DNA of 64,000 nucleotides from Prostheceraeus crozeri. Taxonomy: Eukaryota > Platyhelminthes > Polycladida > Euryleptidae. The DNA lies in assembly GCA_907163375.1 (NCBI GenBank), contig CAJQUW010011056.1, positions 114,646-178,645 on the forward strand. The letters are read 5' to 3'. The translations under genes and the position numbers were made by a program. The notes under the pieces are model-generated. The model was given only the letters and a program-made list of their open reading frames with translations, was not told where the DNA came from and did not search any database. Positions 11,622-22,676 of this stretch are shown in pieces; position 1 is the stretch's first letter, and each line of letters opens with the position of its first letter.

Positions 11622-12283
11622 TTACAAGTTTGTGTAAGGTGGGTTGCAAGAAGAGCACTGAGGATGGTCTTTGGTGTTGCTAGCGTCAAGCAGGCGACGC
11701 TTTTCGAATAAATAGTCCTGCTTCAGCCTTACGTAAGACAGTTGACCCAGCAGAACCAGCCGTTGTAATTCGGAGTTACTCAGATCTTCAGTTTCCTCCG
11801 TTTCGCCATGCAATCTCCTCTTTCTCTTCTATTCTGGCCACATCGAGGTCGCAGCTGCACTGCGAATTTCTGGCACACGATTCTCGAAGTCATCACCGTC
11901 GCGGCTGCCAAATCCCGCAGAAGTCGATCCCTGTATTCTGGAGAACGTGGGATTTTCCTCGGCGTTCAATATTTCCAGCAACTTGCGTTCCCATTTACAG
12001 AGAAGATTGGTCTGTTGCCAGTTTGGTTCCTGTCTGTTTTCTGCTTGACTCGGGTTTTCAAATTGGCAATCTTCTTCTTCACTTTCTCCGCATCAAAGGC
12101 TCGACCCAACGATTGCGACAAGGAGGCACATAGTTCTGCCATGGCAGCAGCCTTGCGGGACTTTTGAATGGGAGTGCTGCTCTTCTCCAGCAGAACAGAG
12201 TGATTCTCGAGGAGAGATACGAGAATCTCGGTTTCATTTCTAGAAGCTCTTCCATTTTCACGGGACACAGCTGCAATCGTCAC
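11622..12283 (-). pseudogene. Harbinger second protein (SANT/Myb-like DNA-binding), frame uncertain
   Basis: Open pieces at 12283-11966 and 11813-11622 on the minus strand, linked by a third frame in between (contains LLEILNAEENPTFSRIQG). The first piece has the alternating acidic and aromatic-poor helices of the Myb/SANT-like proteins of Harbinger elements (NETEILVSLLENHSVLL, then RKAAAMAELCASL and KVKKKIANLKTRVKQK), ending in a Lys-rich helix that would contact DNA. The last piece is a Leu-rich helical C terminus (SELQRLVLLGQLSYVRLKQD). In the family this partner helps import the transposase into the nucleus and bind element ends. Frame changes could be decay or unrecognised introns. Confidence 0.55.
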
Positions 12284-12638
12284 TCGTCAGTCAATAGGCA
12301 GACAGGATGAAGAATGATTCCGACGAGAAAGCTAATTGTCATTTGTAGTCAAGCAATGCTGATTCACTCTTCACTTCCCAAAAAATATCTATGAAGTGCG
12401 CTCCTACGTCGCGAGAAAAAGAAATTCTCATTCATTGTGCATTTAACCGATAAGCTTCTCAGCATTTCACGCAGCTGCGTGAAGCAACAATCAATCGAAA
12501 TGCACACTATGAGGATCGTGGGAATAAGAAAATCTTTATGCATGCATTTTCAAGATTATCTTGCACCTGAGTCAATTTTGACTTATCTCATAAGTTTTTC
12601 TTGATAAGAAATTCTCATTTTTATGCATACGGCCCAAT

Positions 12639-13180
12639 GAAACCACAGATCTAGCTCATGATATTTCATCCAATATTTGCTCAAATGTCAATTTAGAGCC
12701 AGAAATAACTCCACTCACCGGTGAAAAACTAAATTTTTCGTCATATGAATTAGATCATGCGAGAGCTGATGCCTGTGCGAGAGGATTTTGGATTAGAGGA
12801 CAGACGGCATTTCGCGATGTAAGGGTGTTCAACCCGCTAGCCAGAGGTCACCTGAACCAAAGTCTTCTCACAGTACACAGGAAAAACGAAAATAAGAAAA
12901 TATTCTTTACTCAGCGAATACTTGAAGTTGAGCATGGCTGATTTACTCTAGTATTTTCGTGTTTTGGAGGAATGAGTCGTGAATGCTCCAGTTTTCTCAC
13001 ATGCACTGAAAAATTAGCAGAAAAAAGAAAAGAACAAAAAGATGCCCTAAGTGTATGGATGAAGGCAATCATAGATTTTGCTCTGATTCGATCTTGCCTT
13101 CTCTGTATAAGAGGGAGAAGATCTGACTCTACAGTACAGAAAGTTGAAATGCAGGAAATTGCCGTAGACTCCATGATTTA
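12639..13180 (+). pseudogene. Split retroelement, C-terminal piece
   Basis: Directly after the Harbinger target duplication the plus strand continues the same family: LTGEKLNFSSYELDHARADA, then RDVRVFNPLARGHLNQS, EVEHG, SRECSSFL and RSCLLCIRGRRS. In intact relatives this is the C-terminal domain whose GG-x-RECxxFY region follows the Cys-rich segment; its role is unknown. The frame is disrupted. About 250 bases further an ATT run (13424-13441) may mark the element's end. Confidence 0.55.
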
Positions 13181-13423
13181 TATCTAATTTTCTATAGCTG
13201 AATTCCTAATTCTTCCTCCTTTAACTCTAAATGAATTCAAGAAATCAATAACTTCTTATTCGCAACGCAAAAATGTTTGATGACTACATGTATCGACACT
13301 CAAGCGTCATTTATGTTTCTTTTACAGTATGTAATGCTCGATTAGTTCTGCCCATTCAGGGCTTTAAATTACAGTAATTTGATTCTGTGTAGATGAATGC
13401 ATATGTAATAAATTTTCAGCAAA

Positions 13424-13441
13424 TAAATATTATTATTATTA
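13424..13441. repeat. (ATT)n microsatellite, possible retroelement 3' tail
   Basis: Short aaatattattattattatc run about 240 bases past the last recognisable coding piece of the retroelement. Many non-LTR elements end in such simple repeats. No target duplication was identified. Confidence 0.5.
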
Positions 13442-14685
13442 TCTAAGGTATAAACTTACTGGCTTTGTATATGCAATGCATGTATGTTGCCTGTTAGTGT
13501 ATCCTTTCGCAATATATCATTTTCTGCCTCCAAAAATATATTTGCGAAGTTTGCTCAAGATCTTGACCATAAAAGAAAACCAAGTAAATTTCAACCACGC
13601 TATAAAACTCTGTTACGATCTATTTTAGCTATTACATTTTTGAGTAGGCCTATAACCATCAGTTTAACGATTACATTTTGTTTTTAGCTACACATATTTT
13701 CAGTATATACCGGCCAACTGAATTTCTGTTACTTTTGAAGTACTCGAGGTCAGAGAACTACATAGATTCAGGATAGCACTGCGCTTCTATCATTTAGAGT
13801 AAGATTTCATATCGTGTGCACGAACTCATTGTGATTCGATATTATTAGCTGCAATTGTATTTTATACTGAAAATATCATGGTACAGCTCATAAGTAAATG
13901 CTATAGTGCTAAATACATGTATTGAATGATTTCTTTAACTCACTTCTATAACATCAATTGAGTATAGTTCATTCATTATCTATCGAAGATCCAACCTTTT
14001 CGTGATGATGTTCTGAGTACATGCAATTTACAAGAGAAAAGATGGTCATGACCAAATATGTTATATTAATGTAAAGATTTATATCATGATGTTGGATCAG
14101 TCAACCATAAGCACTGTTCGTCTTCGCTGCATCAGTTTCTGAGGCAAACACCCTCTTCTTAATTCACGTTTATATGGCGACAAACTGGTTCTTCCATTTT
14201 TTCCACAGCAACAATACCTTGAGTACAGATCAATCCATTAATGGTGGTCGTCACGTCGAGAAATGATAACGATTAGCGAAATCGAGAAATTCTTTAGATT
14301 TGGCGTTATACTCTTATAAGATCAAAATTTTCTGAAAAATGAAGAATATGTTTATATACATGTATTTCAAAACATGGAAATTCATGCAAATCCGAGCTTC
14401 ATTGTTCTGGCCGCGCTGCCTCTGAAGAACAGTTACGGTAGAATGAATTCTTCTATACAATACAATTTGCAAAACACATTGACAAGTCAAAATATATTTG
14501 TGCAAATCCAAGAAGTAAACTGGTATGACAACAGAATAGTGCATGTATAAAATTACCCAAATTGGACCCTAGTAGTCTGTGAAAAAAGCAGTTTGCAAAA
14601 ATGATACGGATGAATCAGCTTTAGTCCAAAGCAAGTAGTTGAATGATTTTAAAAGGGTAAAGAAATAACTGACAAACATAAGTAT
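13442..14685. other. No recognised feature
   Basis: AT-rich sequence with only short open frames (the longest is a 76-codon antisense frame at 14314-14544 without family resemblance). No repeats, TIRs or coding motifs recognised. Confidence 0.5.
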
Positions 14686-14793
14686 GGATTCGATAAAAAT
14701 CCGGAAATTTGATGGTTTTGACAAAAAATCCGGACTTCAGCAGATTCTGTCAAAAAATCCGGACAATCAGGACGTATGGCAAACCTGTAATGT
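14686..14793. mobile_element. Solo end of a hAT-like element
   Basis: Read on the minus strand this begins caggtttgccatacgtcc and continues with three spaced tccggattttttg(a/t)c motifs. An inverted terminus CAGG followed by iterated subterminal motifs is the layout of hAT ends. No matching second end was seen in the window, so it is either a solo remnant or its partner is lost. Confidence 0.45.
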
Positions 14794-14837
14794 TTAAAGT
14801 CGTGAAGACAAATCATCTGCAGAAATTTAACTTTGCT

Positions 14838-14918
14838 AGTCAAAAAATTCACAAACTTTCAAGGGCCTTGAACTTTTTTCAAAATTCACAAACTTTTACA
14901 AACCGTACGAACCCTGCA
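14838..14918. mobile_element. Solo end of a second hAT-like element
   Basis: On the minus strand it starts cagggttcgtacggtttgta and repeats a (a)gtttgtgaatttttt motif. The layout is again a CAGGG terminus with iterated subterminal motifs. The outer end is at 14918. No partner end found nearby. Confidence 0.45.
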
Positions 14919-14937
14919 ATTCACTCGCAGCCATAAT

Positions 14938-15005
14938 GTAATATATGTATGATATGGATATATATAATATATATAATAATATATGATATATATATATATA
15001 TATAT
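14938..15005. repeat. (TA)n microsatellite
   Basis: Imperfect TA-rich tract ending in an uninterrupted (at) run near 14985-15004. The stretch from 15006 to 15280 shows no gene. Confidence 0.85.
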
Positions 15006-15283
15006 TTGACACATAATGAACCCAGTGTACATTTCATCACTCAGACAATCCGAGGTAGAGCGAGTGAGATCCATTCCGTTCATTGGACAGGTATTTAAAG
15101 TCTTGTTTAATGAATATTGATTCCAGAATAAAGGGCATCTTGTGCCGACCATGACCTTGAATATATAGGACAAACATGCATATAGGTGGTCATGCTTCTT
15201 GTAGATTATACTACACATCGCATGCACGTGGTTGTGCAATTATTGCTGGCAATAACTTCACACCTATGGAGATCGCAAAAAAT

Positions 15284-15440
15284 AGAGCACTTCTCCGACA
15301 CGTGAGCGTGGCGCGGTCCAATTTGGGTGAGTAAAAAACCACTCCTACGACGCACGGCACGCTCGTATTGGACGAATTTAACAACAGAACACTTGTCCTG
15401 CGCGCGGCGCGTTCGAATTTGAGACAATCTAAGAATAGAA
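15284..15440. repeat. Degenerate tandem repeat, about 55 bp x 3, GC-rich cores
   Basis: Three units share the pattern cact-tccgacacg-agcgtg-GCGCG-TCcAATTTG-g followed by an A-rich spacer. The cores are CpG-rich (gcgcgcggcgcg) in an otherwise AT-rich surrounding. Between 15441 and 15870 nothing further was recognised. Confidence 0.5.
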
Positions 15441-16257
15441 AACTCCCCAGGTGATCCGGTGCGCTCTGTATAATGATTCTAGTTGGGCTTCCTCTGCCTT
15501 TTCATCCCTGCCACATACCTTCCTGCCAGGTAAACGAACTGAGTTAACTGACATTTTTAGTGAACTGAACGGCTTGGCGCTGATTCAAAATGAAGGGCGA
15601 ACTGACTGGACGAAGAAGAACGTCATATAAACCAGGATTGAACGAACGGGAAAAATTGTCGTAGACATGTCTTTGCCGTATCTACCCAGCCACTGGAGAT
15701 TTTTAATCCCTCAACATGAGAAGAAACATGCATCAGAATGTGTTATGACTCGTTAACTTTTAACAATCTACTTTGTTTACTAATTGTCTTGTTTTGTCAT
15801 GTGTCCTAAGAAAGCGTCACGTTTATGATAATTTAAAGTCTATCTTTAAGTTTGTCTGGATATTTATGAACCAGGGTGTCCGCGCAAATTTGAATGAAAA
15901 TTTCCAGGTGTTTTCCAGGATTTCCAGGGTAAAATTCATTTTCAAGGTTTTCCAGGGAAATTTAGCAAATTTGAACGAAAATTTCCAGACTTTCTGCAAG
16001 GAAATTTTGCTCAAATGCACGCGTCAAATTTAAAAGAAAAATTCCGGGAAAAATCTACCCAAAGTTCTGTGGCTAAGGAGCTTACACACCATAAAATTAA
16101 TATCATTGGTGAAAAAAATTTGAAAAGTGGCGTGAAATTGGTTGAATTTTTAAGGCGCAGGTGATTCTAAATAAAAAATACCAATATATGCAACAGACGG
16201 ATACATTATATTTACAAAAAAATGATCGATCGTAACAAATTCAAAGCTTGCGGATTG

Positions 16258-16427
16258 AGGAGAACAAAATAGAGAAAGAGTATAACAATAAATAACGAAA
16301 AATATAGGACTTAACAATGAAATGTAACATTAACCGAATATCTGTAAAGTCACATTTCATTGTTAGGTCTTATATTTTTCGTTACACTTATATTTATTCT
16401 TATACTTTTTCTCTATTTTGTTCTCCT
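16258..16427. repeat. Foldback hairpin, arms about 70 bp
   Basis: The arm at 16258-16325 (from aggagaacaaaatagagaaa to aatgaaatgt) is repeated in inverted orientation at 16352-16427 with a few mismatches and small indels; the loop is about 26 bases. It could be a small MITE. No target duplication could be fixed. Confidence 0.75.
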
Positions 16428-16788
16428 ATTTGAACTGAAGCATTGCAGCGTGAATACGTGGAAGGTGGAAGACCAAGAGCCAGAAAGAGGAACATAATGG
16501 CTGATGTGCTACATGTGCATGAGAGTAATCACAATCAGTTTAAGAGAATGACACAGAGAAGAATTGACCGAGGAAAGCTCATTGGCACACGTGTCGGGAA
16601 TAATATAGCTACATATTGAAAACCTACTTGAAATGTGTTTGAAAATATTCGATATTAGCCTAGGATCATTCAGAACAAGCCTGGTGCCTAAATAGTTTAT
16701 ATATTCAGTACCATTTTGCGTCAGTAGATTCTGCCACACGACAATCAAGTGTGTAATAGCATTAATCCTAGATTACGGCTAATAGTTC

Positions 16789-16985
16789 CCCATACCACAC
16801 GACGTTAATGAGGGAGTCTACAACTCAGAGTCAACCATTCCACACGACGTTAATGAGGGAATTTACAACTTCTAGTTCAACATACCGCGCAGCGTTTGTG
16901 AGGGAATTCAGCTACTAATTCACCATACTGTACAACGATTAGGAGTTCGACAACCGTTTATAGCTTACCATACCACGCAGTTCAG
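16789..16985. repeat. Tandem repeat, about 46 bp x 4-5
   Basis: Units start ccataccacacgacgttaat, at about 16789, 16834, 16879, 16922 and 16967 (last partial). Divergence rises to the right. The array lies just left of the gypsy 5' LTR, inside the outer hAT-like element. Confidence 0.75.
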
Positions 16986-17060
16986 TCTCATTCATGTTGT
17001 ATACGTTATGATAGGAGATTACAGTCACTGAAAAATTCTAAAAACGAAAAATTGTATGCG

Positions 17061-17264
17061 TGTGATGAGTGCCGATGTTTTAATCGGATCTTTGTTTTAA
17101 GTTGAGCCATGTTTAAACCGAATAGAAAACGGTTTCGAAAGAAAGCCTGTAAAAAGCTTGTTAGCTGAGTTCTCTTTATTTTGCCACACTATTGCCAATA
17201 AAGCTCTATCTGACTTGTCCTTCGACTTCTTCTTGTCTGAAGATTTTAACGCCTATACATTACA
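17061..17264 (+). repeat. 5' LTR of the gypsy element
   Basis: Begins TGTGATGAGTGCCG and ends CGCCTATACATTACA. About 95% identical to the 3' LTR. A caataaagctc stretch near 17200 could act as the polyadenylation signal. Confidence 0.93.
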
Positions 17265-17266
17265 AT

Positions 17267-17282
17267 TGGTAGCAGAGAGTGG
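17267..17282 (+). promoter_or_regulatory. Primer binding site, initiator-Met tRNA type
   Basis: tggtagcagagagtgg starts two bases after the LTR. It matches the complement of the 3' end of metazoan initiator tRNA-Met (TGGTAGCAGAGGATGG) at 14 of 16 positions. Confidence 0.8.
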
Positions 17283-17409
17283 TTTTAACTAATATTTATC
17301 CTTGTTTAGTCCAACATTAAAGTATAGAATACCCGCTCAGCTGCGTTCTAAGAATCTTTTACTGTGTCTTTTGCTCTTGTTCGTTTGACATCTGTGAAAG
17401 TAATTAGTA

Positions 17410-18252
17410 ATGGCGTGTAGGTACGACGACGACGATGGTGAGCTTCTGTTCAACCCCGACTTAGTTGTCGAAGAAAGTAGGTCCACTCCCGCAAACCAAT
17501 GGAGCACATACATTAAGTCTGCCAAACCTCTTATCTTTGAAAAGGGTGATGACAAGCATCAGTTTCTTTCCGACTTTGATTTTTGGGCCAAAGTTTCCAA
17601 GCTCCCCGAAGAAATGAAATCGTACATGTTTCTGCTAAATGTTTCTGCAGAAATCAGGAGAGAGATCGAGGCTTTTGAACCGGCAGTCAAGTCAAAGGAC
17701 ATTTCTGAGGTGCAGAGTTTGTTCATGGAACTTGTTTTCACTTCCACCGAAAGACTAGGAGCTCGTGTCTCTCCATCCTCTAGGAAGCAGCGAGAAAGTG
17801 AATCCCATTCAGCCTACATGACAAATTTGATTTACCTGGCGGGAGAAATAAACATCCATGTAGTTTTCCAGCGAGAAAGAGTGCGGGAAGTTTTTCTTGA
17901 GGGTATTCGTAGCACTGCCTTGCAAGACAAGATCTTCGAGGACGATCTGATTTACGAATTGAACAACCCAAAGGATGTTTTGCGCCGAGCACAATATCTT
18001 AAAGATATTGTAGGGCACAGGCGACAGCATGTTCGCGCTATTTCCCCTGAGGAACTCCCTAGTCCTGAACCACTCATGAATAGGCCTATCCCCACCCACG
18101 TTGCATTTCCAACCAGCAACAATCTGAGTTGCAAGAACTGTGGTGAGCCTGGTCATGCCTGGTCAAGTTGCTTGAAGCCCCGGAAATGCTTCCGTTGTCG
18201 AGAAGTGGGCCATATGGCCCGAAACTGTCCGCTTTACTCTCCGAAAGTTTGA
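17410..18252 (+). pseudogene. Gypsy gag-like open frame
   Basis: A 280-residue open frame from the ATG at 17410, the first ATG that opens a long frame after the primer site. The N-terminal two thirds fit a gypsy-type capsid region without transmembrane segments (DKHQFLSDFDFWAKVSKL, VFLEGIRSTALQDKIF). Residues 241-254 and 260-273 are two CCHC zinc knuckles (CKNCGEPGHAWSSC and CFRCREVGHMARNC) that in the family bind the element's RNA. It is part of a fossil element. The 18253-19307 stretch after it holds the decayed protease and start of pol. Confidence 0.88.
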
Positions 18253-19307
18253 GGTCCTCTCCTCAGGGAAACGCGTAGGGAGGGTTGGTGGTGGCGAACC
18301 CTCCTCTCCTGAATTTCTAGTCCACCAAGTACTAAGTGAATTCCGCCCCCCCCCCCCCCCAGTGAACATAGCCACTCAGACTGCTTACTCAGTTCCACTA
18401 GACATGCGATTCCCAAAGCCAAGCCCCCAACAAGAAACCCGATCTTCGTGTGAATCTGTCTCCGCGACTCGTCCGCACCCCAGTACCCCTCAGTCGTGAC
18501 TCATCTGCGATCTAGGTCAGCTTTCGGTCTCATCGATAGCGATTGCGAAGCCACATTGATTGCTCAGGCGTTGTTATCTGAGATTCAACCAGATTAGGAT
18601 CGCCACATGAAAGAATCGGTGTACGGCCGATTGGTAACAGTAAGCAATGACCCATTGACCATACGAGGAAAAATACAGTTCTCTTTCAAAATAGGAGTCT
18701 TTGAATGTACATTGTGGTTGACAGCTTTAGTCCTTCTCTTATTTTCGGTTCTGATTTCGCTAAGATCTATCGTTGCAGCGTCAATTACGCGGATGACATA
18801 TTTGACATTTCTAGGGCTGCTTGGCGTATTCCTTTGATTGGCCCGGACATCCCAGAGAAGTCCTCCCCCATCAGCCTGTTTCTCTTCCCCAAATTCGGAG
18901 ACTGTCTTCTCTTGTCGAGCTGCAAACTTAGTCTCACCTTGTTCGAGCTCTCGCCCACTTCTGTTTCAACCAGTTAACTTGCCTGAGGGCATAGAGTCAT
19001 CAGAATCCCCGGTTCACCTTGATCAATTCGGTCGAGTCCCTGTACGGCTTGTGAACACCAACCCGCATGAAGTAAAGTTGAAAATGGCAGGTGCAGTATG
19101 CCAGGTAGAGTTTATTCAGGCGACACAAAATGCTATGCCAGAAATTCCCTACAAGGAGATGCTGAAGGTTGCGTCAGTATCAGCGGCGCCAGACTGGATA
19201 GATCAATTTAGATTTGGAAGCAACCTTTCGGAGGAACAGAAATAGGCCGTAGTTTCCATTCTGTTAAAGCAGCACGCAGCCATCTCCGAGAATGCTGATG
19301 ACTTAGG
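18253..19307 (+). pseudogene. Gypsy protease region and start of pol, decayed
   Basis: No long open frame. Recognisable are a protease-like neighbourhood near 18510-18860 and a stretch at about 18975-19245 (VNLPEGIESSESPVHLDQFG, then VRLVNTNPHEVKLKMAG) which in gypsy polyproteins lies between protease and RT. A C homopolymer of about 15 occurs at 18346-18360. Broken; the hAT at 19308 interrupts it. Confidence 0.55.
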
Positions 19308-20758
19308 CAGGCCTCCCAGCGCTCCTAGCTCATGAAAAAATAGGAAAATAGGAAATTTTTATCAAAAAATAGGAGAAAAATAGGAGAAAAAATATGACGT
19401 TTATTGAAGTCTCAATGAGAAAGTAGGGTGAAATTCCAAGGCTTAATGTCATTTATAATCTAGATAAGTATATTCTCATACGACGATGAAAGTCATCCCA
19501 GTAGCCATTTATAATGGAATATAATGCTTACTAATTTACATTATTAGTTAAGTAGTCCTAATGAGGACTGATGGCGTTCTCCAATCTGCAAGTGTACAAA
19601 GGCAATGCTACTGTAACCATTGGATTAACCCATTTGGCGCCTGCGTCGCAAAAATGCGACGACGACTTTACATCAATGTTGATCACAGATCAATACAATA
19701 TAAAGTCCATTTGTCAGTATATCATGAAAATATGATTCGTTATGACGTAAAACAATAGTCATATTTTAACTTGTCTACTAAGTTGTGTTCGAACCAATAA
19801 GAACTAAGTAGTTAAAATACATGTAGAATTAGGCATTTTCTTACTTTCGGTTTTGAACAAGAAAAATGTTTTTATCTATGTTAAATTTGCTCAATAACGA
19901 TACAGGACGATTAGCATTGATGATTTACAGTGTCATCTGTTGCCTAGGATATGTTTAACACGTGGTATTTTTGACCTATATATTGTCGTCTCGAAAATGC
20001 GACGATGGCGTAAAGCGATATCTTAGCATATTTTTCTTACAAATACCTTTGACGTAAGTAATACTTCATAATAAATTATCACGATATGTAGAATGTCAAT
20101 AATGCCATATCAGGTCATAGTTGATATTCTTCCAATTGAAATAAACCTCTGCCCTCTGTCATATTGTTTTTATTTGATTGTTTTGAAATTTTGGTTTCGG
20201 TTTCTCATACGACTGGCCTATCTATCACATCTGCTGCAGTTAACAGGATATTGAAAGGTGAATTTTAATTTCTGCTATATTAATAGTGTAGGCCTAAAAT
20301 AATATTACGCATCACAATCAGAAATGATGAATCCTTTCAATAAATAATCATCTGAGGTAATATATTCCAGACGAAGGCATACACAACATATCTACCTACG
20401 TATGTGTGAAGTTCATATGAGACACACATATATTCTAATTTGAAAGTATGGCCTTCACCCACGTTGTAGCTGTTTTAACATCTTGTGAATAAATAGTAGA
20501 CTGCTTTATTTGTATAAGAGCTACCTCGGAAGGGCATTATAGACGCAGGCCCCAAATATATGAAAAATTCATATATACAGATATGGCCTAGCTAGGAATT
20601 AAATATTGAGTAAACGTTATGGTAAATTACATCAGTACATATAGTACACTCTATGTTACATTTGGTATCTTAATTTCTGATAAACAATTAAGAAAAAAGA
20701 AATCGCAGTTTGAATTGCATGACTGAATACGCCGACAACGTTAGAGAAACTGGAAAAA

Positions 20759-20827
20759 GGAGGGTTCGATCACAGGTCTTGTGATCGTGAAGCTGGAGCG
20801 CTAACCACTGAGCTATCGCACTTCTGC
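20759..20827 (-). repeat. tRNA-like sequence (possible SINE head)
   Basis: On the minus strand gcgatagctcagtggttagc matches the A box and D arm of a tRNA, and about 30 bases later tgatcgaaccctcc resembles the B box/T arm with one change. The spacing suits an RNA polymerase III internal promoter. The acceptor stem does not pair well, so I do not call a working tRNA. It sits inside the piggyBac just upstream of its transposase, on the opposite strand. Confidence 0.45.
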
Positions 20828-20895
20828 AAACATTGTTGCGTTTGAAAAAGTTATTAATTGCTGTAGACTACTCGTTATCTGTTTTTCTTTACAGA

Positions 20896-22676
20896 ATGAA
20901 GAACGTGAAGCGTTGTCATACTTTGGATGAAGCGGTTGCGTTGATTCAAGAAGTGGACGAAGAAATAGATGATGCCGATGAATACACATTGTCAGTGATA
21001 CCACCAGGTAAAAGGATGATGGGATACATGATGATAATGTGCAATGAAAATATTTTATTTTTATTTGTAGAACACACTGAAGTTAGTGATACGGAGGATG
21101 TCAATGAAGCAGATGAAGGAGATATTGGAGAAATAAATGATGTAGCTGGTGAGATAGAAGTCGACTGTGGGCGATCACTTCAAGAAGTAATCAATGATTG
21201 TAAAGCGCGACAACTTACTTGGAAGAAATTAGATAACGATCCACCAAATCCCCCAGCAATGCCTGTTTGGTCTGCGAAATTACTTGACCAATATTATGGT
21301 AAAGAACCTTGGGAAGTATACGAAATGTACACCGAAGGTATATTTGATCTTCTTGCAAAAGAATTTCAAACGTATGCTAATCAGAAAAATGTTCCGTTTC
21401 AAGTGGACAGTGAGAAAGTTCGATCGTTCATAGGTACCTGCTATCTCAGTGGATACCATTCAGTAGCAAGACAAGATCTGATGTGGAGCTCGGATTCTGA
21501 TGTCGGAATTCTTGGCGCACAAGAATCGCTGAGCAGGGCAGATTTCAGAACCTTGAAATCGATAATGCATTTCAACGACAACTCCAATCTATCTGAAACT
21601 GCCGATCGCTTATTTAAAGTTAGACCACTTATCAACGCTGCCAATTTTGCGGCCTCAAAAATTTCATTAAAAGACAATTATAAATTGTCCATTGATGAGG
21701 CAATGATACGATACTACGGACGGAATCGATTGAAGCAATTAATTAACAACAAACCGATTCGTTTCGTCTATAAAGCCTGGTGCCTCTGCTCATCAGATGG
21801 ATTTTTAGTGAATTTCGATGCATATCAGGGATCTGATCCTAAAGCAAGCGCAGACAAGAGTATGAAGGTTATACTCTTGTACTTCACCCACTTGGTATGA
21901 AAGTTATAAATCAGCGATAAGTCGCAGGAAATGTGTTTCAGAATGGTGATATCGAGGTATACTTTGATAATTTTTTCAGTTCTCTGAATGTTATGAGATA
22001 TCTAAAAGAAAAAGGTATATCTGCTACTGCAACCGTCCGAAGAGACAGAATAAAAAGTTGTCCTATCGATCTAAATTTGAGCAAACGTGCAGATTTCGAT
22101 TACAGAAAATCTGACGAAGTAATCTGTGTTTCGTGGAGGGACAACAAAACTGTTGTCCTCATGAGCAATTTCGATAGCGTTTCACCGATTACTTCAGTTC
22201 AACGATACAATAGAACGGAAAAGAAGAAAATTCCAGTACCTTGTCCTAATCTTGTTACTCGCTATAATAAATTTATGGGTGAAGTCGACTTGATGGACTC
22301 AAGGCTTCAGCTTTACCACTGTCGGATCAAAGGTAAGAAGTGGTACTGGTCAATTGCAGTCTGGATTTTTGAAGCATTGCTGTCCAATTCCTTTTTACTT
22401 TTCCGGGCTTCTTCCAAATCCTCGATTGACCAACTCTCTTTCCGACGTAATGTAACAAAACACCTTCTTGGTTGCCAATCACGAATATGTCGACCACGGA
22501 AACGTACATCACAACGGTCCCACAAAATTGCGAAACTCCCAAAAAGGTGGCGGTGTCAAGTTGAAAATTGCGAGCAGAAGCGGAGTGATGGTGGAGGTCA
22601 AGTTTCATATCAATGTCAGCTCTGTCAGATTCCGTGTCATTTAAATTGTTTTAACAATCATTTAATGAACAGCTAA
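20896..22676 (+). pseudogene. piggyBac transposase with one frameshift and one stop
   Basis: DDE/D transposase that excises precisely at TTAA. First part (to 21900): acidic N terminus, then VWSAKLLDQYYGKEPWEVYE, FIGTCYLSGYHS and the first catalytic aspartate in LSIDEAMIRYYGR. Second part (21933-22676): VYFDNFFSS with the second aspartate, NKFMGEVDLMDSR with the third, and a C-terminal cysteine-rich, RING-like domain (CQVENCEQK, CQLCQIPCHLNC) typical of the family. Between them a one-base shift near 21866 and a TAA near 21918 break the frame. The ATG at 20896 follows a tttacag acceptor; a 63-base GT-AG segment (21008-21070) is probably an intron, since it keeps frame either way. About 570 codons, otherwise full length. 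Confidence 0.88.

Larger units (their letters stand above)
6257..12635 (+). mobile_element. PIF/Harbinger DNA transposon carrying a nested hAT
   Basis: Termini are inverted repeats beginning GGGCCGTATGCATAAAAATG on the left (6257) and the complement on the right (ending 12635), near-identical for about 28 bp. The trinucleotide aat duplicates at both sides (6254-6256 and 12636-12638); 3-bp duplications are the rule for PIF/Harbinger. It encodes a DDE transposase on the plus strand (6585-11013, one intron) and a second, SANT/Myb-like protein on the minus strand (about 11622-12283), the two-gene set of autonomous members. A hAT (7360-10387) sits in the transposase intron; without it the element is about 3.3 kb, a normal size. 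11014-11600 between the two genes shows no feature. Confidence 0.9.
3000..13440 (+). mobile_element. Reverse-transcriptase element of uncertain class, split by two DNA transposons
   Basis: Three pieces on the plus strand (about 3.0-3771, 5767-6256, 12639-13440) belong in order to one invertebrate RT family known to me from cnidarian and other marine genomes. Its hallmarks are GQEAGCE before RT motif A, WFADD at the catalytic motif, a G-x-RHLGA phrase, a cysteine-rich CVCGKPFDIQH segment and a RECSSF-type C terminus. The first gap is the hAT at 3772-5766, the second the Harbinger at 6257-12635. Removing them leaves about 2.1 kb. An ATT-rich tail at 13424-13441 may be its 3' end, which would favour a non-LTR element, but I cannot place the clade. 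It is a broken, 5'-truncated fossil with many coding disruptions, older than both insertions. Confidence 0.6.

Noticed and set aside
20759-20827. A functional tRNA gene
   Set aside because: The boxes are present but the acceptor stem and the anticodon arm do not pair acceptably; kept only as tRNA-like repeat.
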